Source: an uncultured cyanobacterium (GTDB lineage: Bacteria > Cyanobacteriota > Vampirovibrionia > Gastranaerophilales > Gastranaerophilaceae). Taken from it: DNA of 33,946 bases. Numbering within the stretch: position 1 is the first letter of the stretch; each line of letters opens with the position of its first letter. The position numbers and the translations under genes are program-made. The notes under the pieces were generated by a model. It saw nothing but the letters and a program-made list of their open reading frames with translations, ran no database searches and was not told where the DNA came from. Shown here one piece after another: positions 18,171 through 27,173 of the stretch. The stretch is taken from assembly GCA_946545285.1 (NCBI GenBank), contig CAMNNA010000003.1, positions 1 through 33,946 on the forward strand, written 5' to 3'.

Positions 18171-18744
18171 TGAATCGGAAATCTTAGATTGGTTAAAAAA
18201 TAATCTTGACAAAAAACGCTATGAACATAGTTTGGGAACGGCAGAGTGCGCTAAAAATTTGGCTTTAAAATTCGGACAAAATCCTGAAAAGGCTTATATT
18301 GCGGGACTGCTTCATGATTGTGCAAAATGTTTTTCGTTTGAGAAATCTTTAGAAGTGTTGAATAATGCTGATTTTGAAATTTACGAAGATGAAAGAAATA
18401 ATAAAAAAACAATTCATTCTCCTGTAAGTGCTGTAGTTGCGAAAAATATATTCGGAGTTTCTGATTTAGAAATATTAGATGCTATAAGGTGGCATACCTT
18501 GGGTAAAATCAATATGACTGATTTTGAAAAAATAATATTTTTAGCAGATAAAATTGAACCAAGAACAAGAACACGTGACTATCTTGATTCGGTAAGGGAT
18601 GTTTTGAATGAACAAAAAGGTCTTAATAAGGCAATGTTTATTTGTTACAAAGAAACAATTAAAAGTTTAGTTCAGCGAGAATTAACTATTTGTCCGCTAA
18701 CAATAGAAATCTATAATAATCTGTTGAATGTTTCTAAATGTTAA
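18151..18744 (+). CDS. yqeK: HD-domain hydrolase, YqeK family
   Basis: RYEHSLGTAECAKNLA...AGLLHDCAK, RWHTLGK; overlaps nadD. Confidence 0.93.
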   Translation: MDYTKISESEILDWLKNNLDKKRYEHSLGTAECAKNLALKFGQNPEKAYIAGLLHDCAKCFSFEKSLEVLNNADFEIYEDERNNKKTIHSPVSAVVAKNIFGVSDLEILDAIRWHTLGKINMTDFEKIIFLADKIEPRTRTRDYLDSVRDVLNEQKGLNKAMFICYKETIKSLVQRELTICPLTIEIYNNLLNVSKC

Positions 18745-18757
18745 CGAAGTTTACAAT

Positions 18758-18789
18758 TTGACATGAAAACCCGTTTTTCATGGTACAAT
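18758..18789 (+). promoter_or_regulatory. Putative promoter with a dyad in a 20-nt spacer
   Basis: TTGACA (18758-18763), TACAAT (18784-18789); inverted repeat CATGAAAA-CCCGT-TTTTCATG (18762-18782). Confidence 0.5.
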
Positions 18790-18811
18790 CATCAACATAG
18801 TGAGGGAGTAA

Positions 18812-20857
18812 ATGAAACTACTTGAAATTAGAAATAATCTTGCGAAATTGTCTTACGAAGAAGATGAAAGCCCAATAATCGGGAGTTTTGTTTCAATATC
18901 TAATGAAGAAAAATCATATGTCGGGCAGTTTGTGAATTTAAAATCTGACGGAAGAAATAATTTCGGAATCGCAAAATTAGTGTTTGTTTATAATTCTGAA
19001 GGTGTTGTTGAGGATTATGACGGTTCAATACCACGTATTGATTCAGAATTGGCATATTTGCATCCTTCAGAAATTTTGGATTTGTTCCCGTCTGCTGACC
19101 CAATAAAAATCGGTGTGTTAGCTCAGACTGAAGAAACTTTAAATTTGGATATAAGTGCTTTTGAAAAAAATTTGACGGTTTTTGCTTCTAAAAATTATGA
19201 TGCTGTCAGATTTATTTCAAATTCCGTTATCCAATTGTTTTTAAATAAGAAAAAAAGTGTAATAGTTGATTTTGATAATTCTTTTGATGGGTATAAAAAG
19301 ATAGTTTTTACAAAAGATTTTAAAGTTCCGCTTACTCCTTCGTTAATTGATTTTATATTTGATTACGAATTAACTGATGTTGAAGCTGAAACAAAAGCTG
19401 TTATTCAAAATATATTTTATGATGTTTCTGAGTACATTAAAACATTAGAGTATCCTTTTTTACCTATTGATAGTTTTGTAGATGTTGTTTCTGCACAATA
19501 TAAACAAACCGAAATGCCAGAATTAGCATTGTTAAAAAATAAGCTGTTGAAATATCGCGATAACAATGTTTTTGCAAATACTAAGGAAGAATTTTTAATC
19601 TTTAAAGATAAAATACAAGAGCGGAATCTTTCTATAGTTGATTTATCTGTTGTTGAAGAACCGTTGCAAAATGAAGTTTTGCAATTTATTCATTCTCAGC
19701 TTGAAACAATTGACAAATATATTTATTTCTTTGTGAAATTAAATAATTATAATTCAACTAAAAAACTTTTAAAATCATTGATTAATAATAATCATGTTTA
19801 TACAACAATTATTACCGATCCTTCTTACAAGTATGTTTCTGAATTGAAAACATGTGCTAATAATATGATTCTTTTCAATCCGCAAGAAACAGAACACGAA
19901 TTTAGTTTTTATTCAACATTTTTAAATAAATTGAATAAAGATGAAGCGATTGTTTGCGGAGAGTTAACACATGAAATTCCTTTTGTGGTTGATATTTCAA
20001 CATTAGAACTTCCGTTAACACAAGAAGATGTTTTTGGTGATAGGTACAGGTTTGTGCCGGTTGAAGAAAACCTTGGTTTTATAAGAACAGAAGATGGAGC
20101 TGCTGTTGTTTTTGAATCTCCGGAAAAATCGGATGCTTCTTTGCAGATTGAATCTCAACAGGCAAATTCTGTTGCTGCTCAAAAAGATGAGGAAGAATTT
20201 ACGGATTTTTCTGCATTGAAAACAGTTGAACCGGTAAAATCTGATATAGAAGCTAAACCTGAAGGTGATGTTTTACAGGATTTTGATAATATAACTCAGG
20301 ATAAATCCGAAACTATGCATTCTGATATATTCGAAGATTCCACTCAGGAAGATTTATCTTCAAATAACGTTTATCTTGATGATTTTGTTAATCAACCATC
20401 ATCTGAATCAAATCAAAATGTTGAAAATTCTGACTTGATAGATGTATCTGAGCCGGAAATTGTATCAGATTCAGAAGAAATTAGTTTTGATGACGATGAA
20501 AATGATATAATTCTTGATGAAAATGAAAATATAGTCAGTGAATTGACAGAAGATGATTTGGATTTTATCGAAAGTACCGAGGAATCATCTGATGTATCTG
20601 AATCTGAAAATTTAACTGGTGGAGATGAAAAAAATGATACTCCTGTTGTTCCGGTATTTCCGGCGGAAGATGATTTAAATAATGAAGATTTTTCTGATTA
20701 TAAGCAAGGTGATATGGTTACTCATCCTCGCTACGGACGCGGAGTTATTGAAAAAATTATTAAATACGGGAATAAAATACTTTGTTCAATTTCTTTTGAT
20801 AATGTCGGAAGAAGGCTTTTAGATCCATCTGTTTCGGAATTTGAAAAGGTTTCGTAA
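18812..20857 (+). CDS. Large protein with HerA-like degenerate region, acidic linker and C-terminal PcrA/UvrD-type Tudor-like domain
   Basis: Acidic D/E/S-rich segment about 440-630; C-terminus GDMVTHPRYGRGVIEKIIKYGNKILCSISFDNVGRRLLDP; HerA-like pattern inferred. Confidence 0.6.
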   Translation: MKLLEIRNNLAKLSYEEDESPIIGSFVSISNEEKSYVGQFVNLKSDGRNNFGIAKLVFVYNSEGVVEDYDGSIPRIDSELAYLHPSEILDLFPSADPIKIGVLAQTEETLNLDISAFEKNLTVFASKNYDAVRFISNSVIQLFLNKKKSVIVDFDNSFDGYKKIVFTKDFKVPLTPSLIDFIFDYELTDVEAETKAVIQNIFYDVSEYIKTLEYPFLPIDSFVDVVSAQYKQTEMPELALLKNKLLKYRDNNVFANTKEEFLIFKDKIQERNLSIVDLSVVEEPLQNEVLQFIHSQLETIDKYIYFFVKLNNYNSTKKLLKSLINNNHVYTTIITDPSYKYVSELKTCANNMILFNPQETEHEFSFYSTFLNKLNKDEAIVCGELTHEIPFVVDISTLELPLTQEDVFGDRYRFVPVEENLGFIRTEDGAAVVFESPEKSDASLQIESQQANSVAAQKDEEEFTDFSALKTVEPVKSDIEAKPEGDVLQDFDNITQDKSETMHSDIFEDSTQEDLSSNNVYLDDFVNQPSSESNQNVENSDLIDVSEPEIVSDSEEISFDDDENDIILDENENIVSELTEDDLDFIESTEESSDVSESENLTGGDEKNDTPVVPVFPAEDDLNNEDFSDYKQGDMVTHPRYGRGVIEKIIKYGNKILCSISFDNVGRRLLDPSVSEFEKVS

Positions 20858-21885
20858 TGAACGTTTTATCAGGGCTTAGTTTAGAAGAAATTGAAAATAT
20901 AGTTTTAGGTCTTGGCGGATCAAAATTCAGGGCAAGACAAATTCACAATTGGATTTATTTAAAATCGGTTTCATCTATTGATGAAATGACTGATTTGTCA
21001 TTAAAATTCAGACAGGAATTAAATTCTGTTGCAAAAGTTTCTGATGTAAAAATTAAAGTAAAACAGGTCAGCAACGACGGAACTATAAAATATTTGCTTG
21101 AATATCCTGATAAACAGTGTGTTGAAACAGTTTTAATGAGATTTGACAATCGTGCTAATTTAACGGCTTGTGTAAGTTCACAGGTTGGTTGTGCTGTGAA
21201 TTGCAGTTTTTGTGCTACAGGTAAACGCGGTTTTATCAGAAATTTGGATTATAAAGAAATTATTGAACAAGTATTGACAATCCAGCGGGATACAGGGTTA
21301 AAGGTTACAAATATTGTGTTTATGGGGCAGGGAGAACCTTTATTAAACCTCGATAATGTGTTAAAAGCGGCGCATATTTTTAATGAATCTTTCCAAATCG
21401 GGGCAAGAAGATTGACAATTTCAACATCCGGTATAATTCCCGGTATAGAAAAATTATCCGATATTGATTTGCAATCGACATTAGCGATTTCATTGCACGC
21501 TCCAAATCATAATATAAGAAAACAACTTATGAAAATTGAAGAAAAATATCCTATGGATAAACTTCATAACGCATTGAAAAATTATATTGATAAAACAGGA
21601 AGAAGAATTACTATTGAATATCTTTTAATTAAAGATTTGAATGATACTGCTCAAAGTGCAAAAGAGTTAGGAATTTATTTAAAAGATTTGAAATGTAATA
21701 TCAATTTAATTCCATATAATCCAACTGAGAAAAATGACTACAAACGTCCGGATGCCACTTCGATTATGAAATTTAAGTATTTGTTGGAACATATGGGTAA
21801 AAAAGTAACTGTAAGGCTTGAGCGCGGAGCAGACATTGATGCTGCCTGCGGTCAGTTAAGAGGCAGAGTTTTAAAAGCTGATTAA
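20857..21885 (+). CDS. rlmN: Dual-specificity RNA methyltransferase RlmN
   Basis: CVSSQVGCAVNCSFCATGKRGFIRNL, NIVFMGQGEPLLN; TAATG overlap with previous gene. Confidence 0.96.
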   Translation: MNVLSGLSLEEIENIVLGLGGSKFRARQIHNWIYLKSVSSIDEMTDLSLKFRQELNSVAKVSDVKIKVKQVSNDGTIKYLLEYPDKQCVETVLMRFDNRANLTACVSSQVGCAVNCSFCATGKRGFIRNLDYKEIIEQVLTIQRDTGLKVTNIVFMGQGEPLLNLDNVLKAAHIFNESFQIGARRLTISTSGIIPGIEKLSDIDLQSTLAISLHAPNHNIRKQLMKIEEKYPMDKLHNALKNYIDKTGRRITIEYLLIKDLNDTAQSAKELGIYLKDLKCNINLIPYNPTEKNDYKRPDATSIMKFKYLLEHMGKKVTVRLERGADIDAACGQLRGRVLKAD

Positions 21886-21911
21886 TTAGTTTTGTTACAT
21901 TATTTAATTTT

Positions 21912-21940
21912 TTTACAAAAAAATTAATCATTTGTATTAT
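21912..21940 (+). promoter_or_regulatory. Promoter for murA
   Basis: TTTACA-N17-TATTAT. Confidence 0.6.
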
Positions 21941-21973
21941 GATATATAGTATCAGATATTCTCGGAGGATAAA

Positions 21974-23293
21974 TTGATAGAAAAATATTATATAAAAGGT
22001 GGTACCCCATTAAAAGGTGAAGTTTTAATCGGCGGAGCAAAAAACTCGGTATTGAAGCTAATAGCTGCGAGTTTACTTGCAAAAGGAACAACAAAAATAT
22101 ATAATGTTCCGGATTTGACTGATGTTGATATTATGTTGAAAGTAATTGCTCAGTTAGGTGCAAAAGTTGAACATAATAAAGCAGAAAAATCTGTTACGAT
22201 TGATGCATCCGAACTTACCGGTGTTACGGCAAGTTATGAATTAGTCAGTAAAATGCGTGCATCATTTGTTGTTTTGGGTGCTCTTGTTTCCAGATGTAAA
22301 GAGGCAAAAGTTGCTATGCCCGGCGGATGCGCTATTGGTGAAAGGCGGGTAGATTTTCATATCCGCGGTTTGGAAACTTTGGGGGCTAAAATTAAAATTG
22401 AAAACGGCTATGTTATAGCAAAAGCTCATAAATTAGTTGGCGGAGAAATTTATCTTGATATTCCGTCTGTTGGTGCGACTGAAAATATTATGCTTGCATC
22501 TGTTTTAGCACAAGGTTCTACTAGAATTCAAAATGCAGCTCAGGAGCCGGAAATTGTTGATTTGGCAAACTTTTTAAATGCAATGGGGGCTGATGTAAAC
22601 GGTGCCGGTACATCTGAAATTGTTATTAACGGTGTAAAACAAGAAGATCTTCATCCTATTGAATATACTACTATTCCTGATAGGATTGAAGCCGGAACTT
22701 ATATGACCGCTATAATTGCAACAAAAGGTAAAGGGATTATAAGAAATGTTTATCCTGCTCATTTGACTTTTTTCGTTGATAAATTATTAAAAATGGGCGC
22801 AAGTATTAAACTTTTAGATCCGACATCAATAGAAGTAAGCTGCAAGAACAGGTTAAATTCTATTAATTTTATAACTCAGCCTTATCCGGGGTTTCCGACA
22901 GATTTGCAATCTATGGCAATGACACTGTTAACAACTGCAAACGGGGTTGGGATTATAACAGAAAGTTTATATGAAAACAGATTTATGCAAGTTCCTGATT
23001 TGAACAGAATGGGTGCTGATATTCACCAAGACAGAAATCACGCTATAATTAAAGGGGTTAAAAAGCTTTCAGGTACTACTCTTGCTGCAAGTGATTTAAG
23101 AGCCGGCGCATCATTGGTTGTGGCTGCTTTGATGGCAGAAGGAGAATCTGTCGTCGGTAAATTACATCATATAGATAGAGGATACGAAAAATTTGAAGAT
23201 AAGTTAAGATTGTTAGGCGGGAAGATTGAAAGAAAAAGCGAAGAATTCCCGATAAATATTTCGGAGGAAACTCACAATGAATCCTACTTATAA
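21974..23293 (+). CDS. murA: UDP-N-acetylglucosamine 1-carboxyvinyltransferase
   Basis: GGAKNSVLKLIAASLLAKG, PGGCAIGERRVDFH; TTG start with GGAGG upstream. Confidence 0.96.
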   Translation: MIEKYYIKGGTPLKGEVLIGGAKNSVLKLIAASLLAKGTTKIYNVPDLTDVDIMLKVIAQLGAKVEHNKAEKSVTIDASELTGVTASYELVSKMRASFVVLGALVSRCKEAKVAMPGGCAIGERRVDFHIRGLETLGAKIKIENGYVIAKAHKLVGGEIYLDIPSVGATENIMLASVLAQGSTRIQNAAQEPEIVDLANFLNAMGADVNGAGTSEIVINGVKQEDLHPIEYTTIPDRIEAGTYMTAIIATKGKGIIRNVYPAHLTFFVDKLLKMGASIKLLDPTSIEVSCKNRLNSINFITQPYPGFPTDLQSMAMTLLTTANGVGIITESLYENRFMQVPDLNRMGADIHQDRNHAIIKGVKKLSGTTLAASDLRAGASLVVAALMAEGESVVGKLHHIDRGYEKFEDKLRLLGGKIERKSEEFPINISEETHNESYL

Positions 23294-23609
23294 ACGTTGG
23301 TATGACCATGATCCTTTATTGTTAGAAGTTATTGAACTTCTTAGAAATTATCAGACTGAACTGAGAACGCAGGCTGAAATTTTCTTGCAAAAGATTGAAG
23401 AAAAATTATCAAAAGAAACAGTTGACAAGTTTTATGCAATGGTTAAACCTGTAAATGCCAATAATCGTTGGTATGACAAGGATCCTGTGATTTCAAGAAC
23501 AGTTGAGATCTTAAGATTTGTTCCTCCTGAAGTTCAAAGAATTTGCGCACAAAATTTTATTAAAACTTTAAAAGAAATGGGTATTGAATACGAAAATCCA
23601 AAATCCTAG
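23277..23609 (+). CDS. Hypothetical protein with two RWYD-type internal repeats
   Basis: RWYDHDPLLLEVIELLR and RWYDKDPVISRTVEILR; RBS GGAGG; overlaps murA by 17 nt. Confidence 0.75.
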   Translation: MNPTYKRWYDHDPLLLEVIELLRNYQTELRTQAEIFLQKIEEKLSKETVDKFYAMVKPVNANNRWYDKDPVISRTVEILRFVPPEVQRICAQNFIKTLKEMGIEYENPKS

Positions 23610-23618
23610 TTAATATTT

Positions 23619-23822
23619 TTAATCGCTTTGTGCAACAACAGTTGCGATTAGTTCTCCGTAGCTGTTTACGCATCCGTTTGTTTCTTCAACAATATATCTT
23701 AAACCTTCTTTGCCTTCGATAGCTTTTTCGGCGCAATCCATAGCATCGTCATAATCTTTAAATTCTCCGACTAAGTTTTTTGATAATTCTGATTTGTCTT
23801 TTGCTGTATAAACTTGAAACAT
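23619..23822 (-). CDS. Hypothetical small protein (67 aa)
   Basis: ORF with RBS-like aaaaggagt just upstream of the start. Confidence 0.65.
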   Translation of the reverse strand: MFQVYTAKDKSELSKNLVGEFKDYDDAMDCAEKAIEGKEGLRYIVEETNGCVNSYGELIATVVAQSD

Positions 23823-23880
23823 TTTTTACTCCTTTTTTCTTTATACTATCACATAAAACTTTATGTGGTAAAGTAGATTT

Positions 23881-24663
23881 ATGGATAAAATAAAAGTTAA
23901 ATGTCCGGCTAAAATTAATCTTGACTTGAAGGTTATAAATAAACGTCCTGACGGTTTTCACAATATTGAAAGCACAATGGCTGTTATAAATTTGTATGAT
24001 TATTTAACAATTTCTGTGCAGGAATCCGATAAAACTGAAATAGTTTTATCAGGCAGCAGCAAAGAAATTCCTTATGATAAGACCAATCTTATTTATAAGG
24101 CCGCGGAATTATTTTTGTCTGATTCCAAAATTCAAAACAAGAAAATCGAAATATATGCGCAAAAAAATATTCCGATAAGTGCCGGTCTTGCAGGCGGAAG
24201 TACAGATGCTGCAGGAACATTATACGGATTAAACAAATTATTTAAACAATTTTCCACTCAAGAATTACATAAAATGTGTGCGCAATTAGGTTCGGATTTG
24301 AATGTTTGTTTAGCAGGCGGAATATTAAAAACATCCGGACGCGGAGAAATTGTTGTTCCTGCTGAATTTGAAGAATTGAATATTAGTCTGATAAAGCCGA
24401 ATAGTTTGGGAATCAGTGCTAAAGAGGCTTATACAAAATTCGGGTTGAAACAAAAAACTCCTGATCGTCAAAACTATGTTAACGATCTTGAATGGGCTGT
24501 AATTGATGATTATAAAGAACTTCAATACATCAAAAATAAATATCCAAAAGCAATCATGACAGGTTCAGGATCTGCCTTTTATATGATTAACGGAAATTTT
24601 GAAAATGAAAAAGGTTTTACGGTTATAAATGGCTTAAAAACAATTAACCATGGTGTTATTTAA
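23881..24663 (+). CDS. ispE: 4-diphosphocytidyl-2-C-methyl-D-erythritol kinase
   Basis: CPAKINLDLKVINKRPDGFHNI, IPISAGLAGGSTDAAGTL. Confidence 0.95.
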   Translation: MDKIKVKCPAKINLDLKVINKRPDGFHNIESTMAVINLYDYLTISVQESDKTEIVLSGSSKEIPYDKTNLIYKAAELFLSDSKIQNKKIEIYAQKNIPISAGLAGGSTDAAGTLYGLNKLFKQFSTQELHKMCAQLGSDLNVCLAGGILKTSGRGEIVVPAEFEELNISLIKPNSLGISAKEAYTKFGLKQKTPDRQNYVNDLEWAVIDDYKELQYIKNKYPKAIMTGSGSAFYMINGNFENEKGFTVINGLKTINHGVI

Positions 24664-25444
24664 TTTCAAACTGTTCTTGAAGTTTATCAAGAGTTCCTTT
24701 TCTTGCTTCTTTATTTAAAATTTCGTTAACATATTTTATCATTGATTGAGATTCTTTTTCTTTTCTAAACGCGATGGCGTACGGTTCTTTTGTGTATAAT
24801 TGAGGCAAAAGTTCGACAGAATCGTCTTTCAGTGCATAATTTAATAAAATAGCGTTGTCAGAAACTAAAGCTTCCGCCCGTCCGTTTTTCAAAGCTTTGT
24901 ATGCCTCATCATAAGTTTTGTAGCCAAGAATTCCCAAATTAGAAACACCGGACCTTAAACTTTGTTCACTTGTGGAACCAAAAACAATAATTGCTCGTTT
25001 TCCCGACAGATCTTTAAGATGCCTGATTTTACTTCCTTTTTTAACTAAAATGGCTTGTCCCGCAGTATAATAGCTGTTAGAAAAATCAAGTATTTCTTTA
25101 CGTTTCGGAGTAATAGACATGGTGGCAATAAGAATATCAACATCATTTGAGTATAATTTCATCATACGATCAGATGCTGTTACTGGGACGAATTTTACTT
25201 TATTTCTGTCCCCTAATAAGTTTTTTGCAATAATTCGTCCGATTTCAACATCATAACCTTCGTAATTTCCGGAAGATGTTTTGTATCCAAATGGATAAGA
25301 ATCGGATTTTACTCCAATTATAATTTGATCTCGTTCAGTTATTGTATCTGATAAACTCTTATATTGCTGTTTGGAATTTTTCATCCCGCAGCCGCAGCAT
25401 ATAAAAATTATTGATATTAAAATTGCAAAAAGTTTTTTATACAT
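24656..25444 (-). CDS. Amino-acid-type ABC transporter substrate-binding lipoprotein
   Basis: IFICCGCGMKN lipobox-like; IIGVKSDSYPFGYKTSSGNYEGYDVEIGR, ILDFSNSYYTAGQAILVKKGS (SBP family 3). Confidence 0.9.
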   Translation of the reverse strand: MYKKLFAILISIIFICCGCGMKNSKQQYKSLSDTITERDQIIIGVKSDSYPFGYKTSSGNYEGYDVEIGRIIAKNLLGDRNKVKFVPVTASDRMMKLYSNDVDILIATMSITPKRKEILDFSNSYYTAGQAILVKKGSKIRHLKDLSGKRAIIVFGSTSEQSLRSGVSNLGILGYKTYDEAYKALKNGRAEALVSDNAILLNYALKDDSVELLPQLYTKEPYAIAFRKEKESQSMIKYVNEILNKEARKGTLDKLQEQFEIK

Positions 25445-25555
25445 TATCTTTTACTCCTTGTTTTATATTATCCCAATGTTAATATTTAGTCAAAAGTGTT
25501 AAATGTTTTTATTTTTTTGGGATTTTATTGTATTATATTTTGCGAAAGGATTTTT

Positions 25556-25963
25556 ATGTTAAGTATTGAACATTTTGAACTTGCATACGAAACATTAAAC
25601 AAGAGTTATTTAGCTTATGAAAAAAATAAGGATTCTGAATTTGCTGAATTTATTGAAGATTCGTGTGTGAAACGATTTGAATATACACTTGAAACAGCTT
25701 GGAAACTTATGAAAAAAATTCTGATAAAAAAATACGGTAAAACCGACTCTGAATTAACAATTAACAATATATTCAGATTTATGCAGGGTTATGGTTATGC
25801 GCAAAATTGGGAAAACTGGAAAAAATATTATCAGCAAAGAAATAATACCGCTCATGAATATAATATTGAAAAATCAAGAAATTTAGTTTTGTTGATACCT
25901 GAATTTTTGAATGATGTCGTATTTTTAATAAACAGATTAAAAAAGGATAAAGACATTGATTAA
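25556..25963 (+). CDS. HEPN protein (HI0074 / HepT-like putative toxin)
   Basis: RFEYTLETAWKLMKKIL and RX4HXY motif RNNTAHEY. Confidence 0.85.
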   Translation: MLSIEHFELAYETLNKSYLAYEKNKDSEFAEFIEDSCVKRFEYTLETAWKLMKKILIKKYGKTDSELTINNIFRFMQGYGYAQNWENWKKYYQQRNNTAHEYNIEKSRNLVLLIPEFLNDVVFLINRLKKDKDID

Positions 25964-26246
25964 GGGAATTTCTGAAACTGAATATCAAATAATAAATTCA
26001 ATATTATCGCCGTATAAAGATAAATATGAATTTTATTTTTACGGATCAAGAGTAAAAGGTGATTTTCGGGATTTATCAGATTTGGATATTTTGATTAAAG
26101 GTAAAAATTGTGCTGATATTATTGAGAATTTGGAATATATGTTTGATAAGAGCAATTTGCCATATGTTGTAAATATCAGTGATTTTAATAATTTAAATAA
26201 ATCTTTTTATGATTTAATAGAAAAGGATTTAGTAAAGGCGATATAA
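25956..26246 (+). CDS. MNT minimal nucleotidyltransferase (MntA-like putative antitoxin)
   Basis: GSRVKGDFRDLSDLD = GSX10DXD; overlaps HEPN gene by 8 nt. Confidence 0.87.
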   Translation: MIKGISETEYQIINSILSPYKDKYEFYFYGSRVKGDFRDLSDLDILIKGKNCADIIENLEYMFDKSNLPYVVNISDFNNLNKSFYDLIEKDLVKAI

Positions 26247-26270
26247 AAAATAAACCAAGGAGTATAAAAA

Positions 26271-27170
26271 ATGAAGGGAATAATACTGGCAGCAGGCGCG
26301 GGAACAAGGTTATATCCTGCATCGCAACCTATTTCAAAAATACTTTTACCTGTTTATGATAAACCAATGATTTATTATCCGTTGTCAACTTTAATGATAG
26401 CAGGAATAAGGGATATTCTGATTATTACAAACGAATCTGATTGCGAAAACTTTAAAAAACTTCTTGGTGACGGTTCACAAATCGGATTGAATATTTCTTA
26501 TAAAATTCAATACGTGCAAAAAGGTATTGCGGATGCTTTTTTAATCGGTGAAGATTTTATTAACGGTGATGATGTTGCATTAATTTTGGGGGACAATATT
26601 TTCCATGGTTTCGGGTTTGATAAAATGCTTAAAAATGTTATTCAAAACAATTCCGGAGCTACAGTATTTGGGTATAGAGTAAAAGATCCGGAAAGGTTTG
26701 GGGTTGTTGAATTTGATTCTAATAAAAAAGTTTTATCTTTAGAAGAAAAACCTATTTGCCCGAAATCAAATTATGCGGTTACAGGATTGTATTTTTACGA
26801 CAGAAATGTTTGTGAATTCGCAAAAACTCTTACTCCGTCAAAACGCGCAGAGTTAGAAATTACGGATTTAAACAAAATTTATCTTGAAAAAAGAATGCTA
26901 AACGTTGAGATATTAGGACGCGGATTTGCGTGGTTAGATACAGGGACTCACGAGTCAATATTCCAAGCAAGTAATTTTATCCATTCTATGGAAGATAATA
27001 AAGGTGAAAAAATTGCTTGTATTGAAGAAATTGCGCTAAATAACGGATTTATTACTCCTTCTCAATTGTTGCAATATCTTGAAAAATTTGGGAAAAACAG
27101 TGAATATTATAACTATGTTTACGATTCTATTTACGAATATCAAAAAAGAAATAGGGTAAAAACTTTATAA
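26271..27170 (+). CDS. rmlA: Glucose-1-phosphate thymidylyltransferase
   Basis: GIILAAGAGTRLYPASQPISKILLPVYDKPMIYYPLS, GDNIFHG. Confidence 0.95.
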   Translation: MKGIILAAGAGTRLYPASQPISKILLPVYDKPMIYYPLSTLMIAGIRDILIITNESDCENFKKLLGDGSQIGLNISYKIQYVQKGIADAFLIGEDFINGDDVALILGDNIFHGFGFDKMLKNVIQNNSGATVFGYRVKDPERFGVVEFDSNKKVLSLEEKPICPKSNYAVTGLYFYDRNVCEFAKTLTPSKRAELEITDLNKIYLEKRMLNVEILGRGFAWLDTGTHESIFQASNFIHSMEDNKGEKIACIEEIALNNGFITPSQLLQYLEKFGKNSEYYNYVYDSIYEYQKRNRVKTL

Positions 27171-27173
27171 ATT

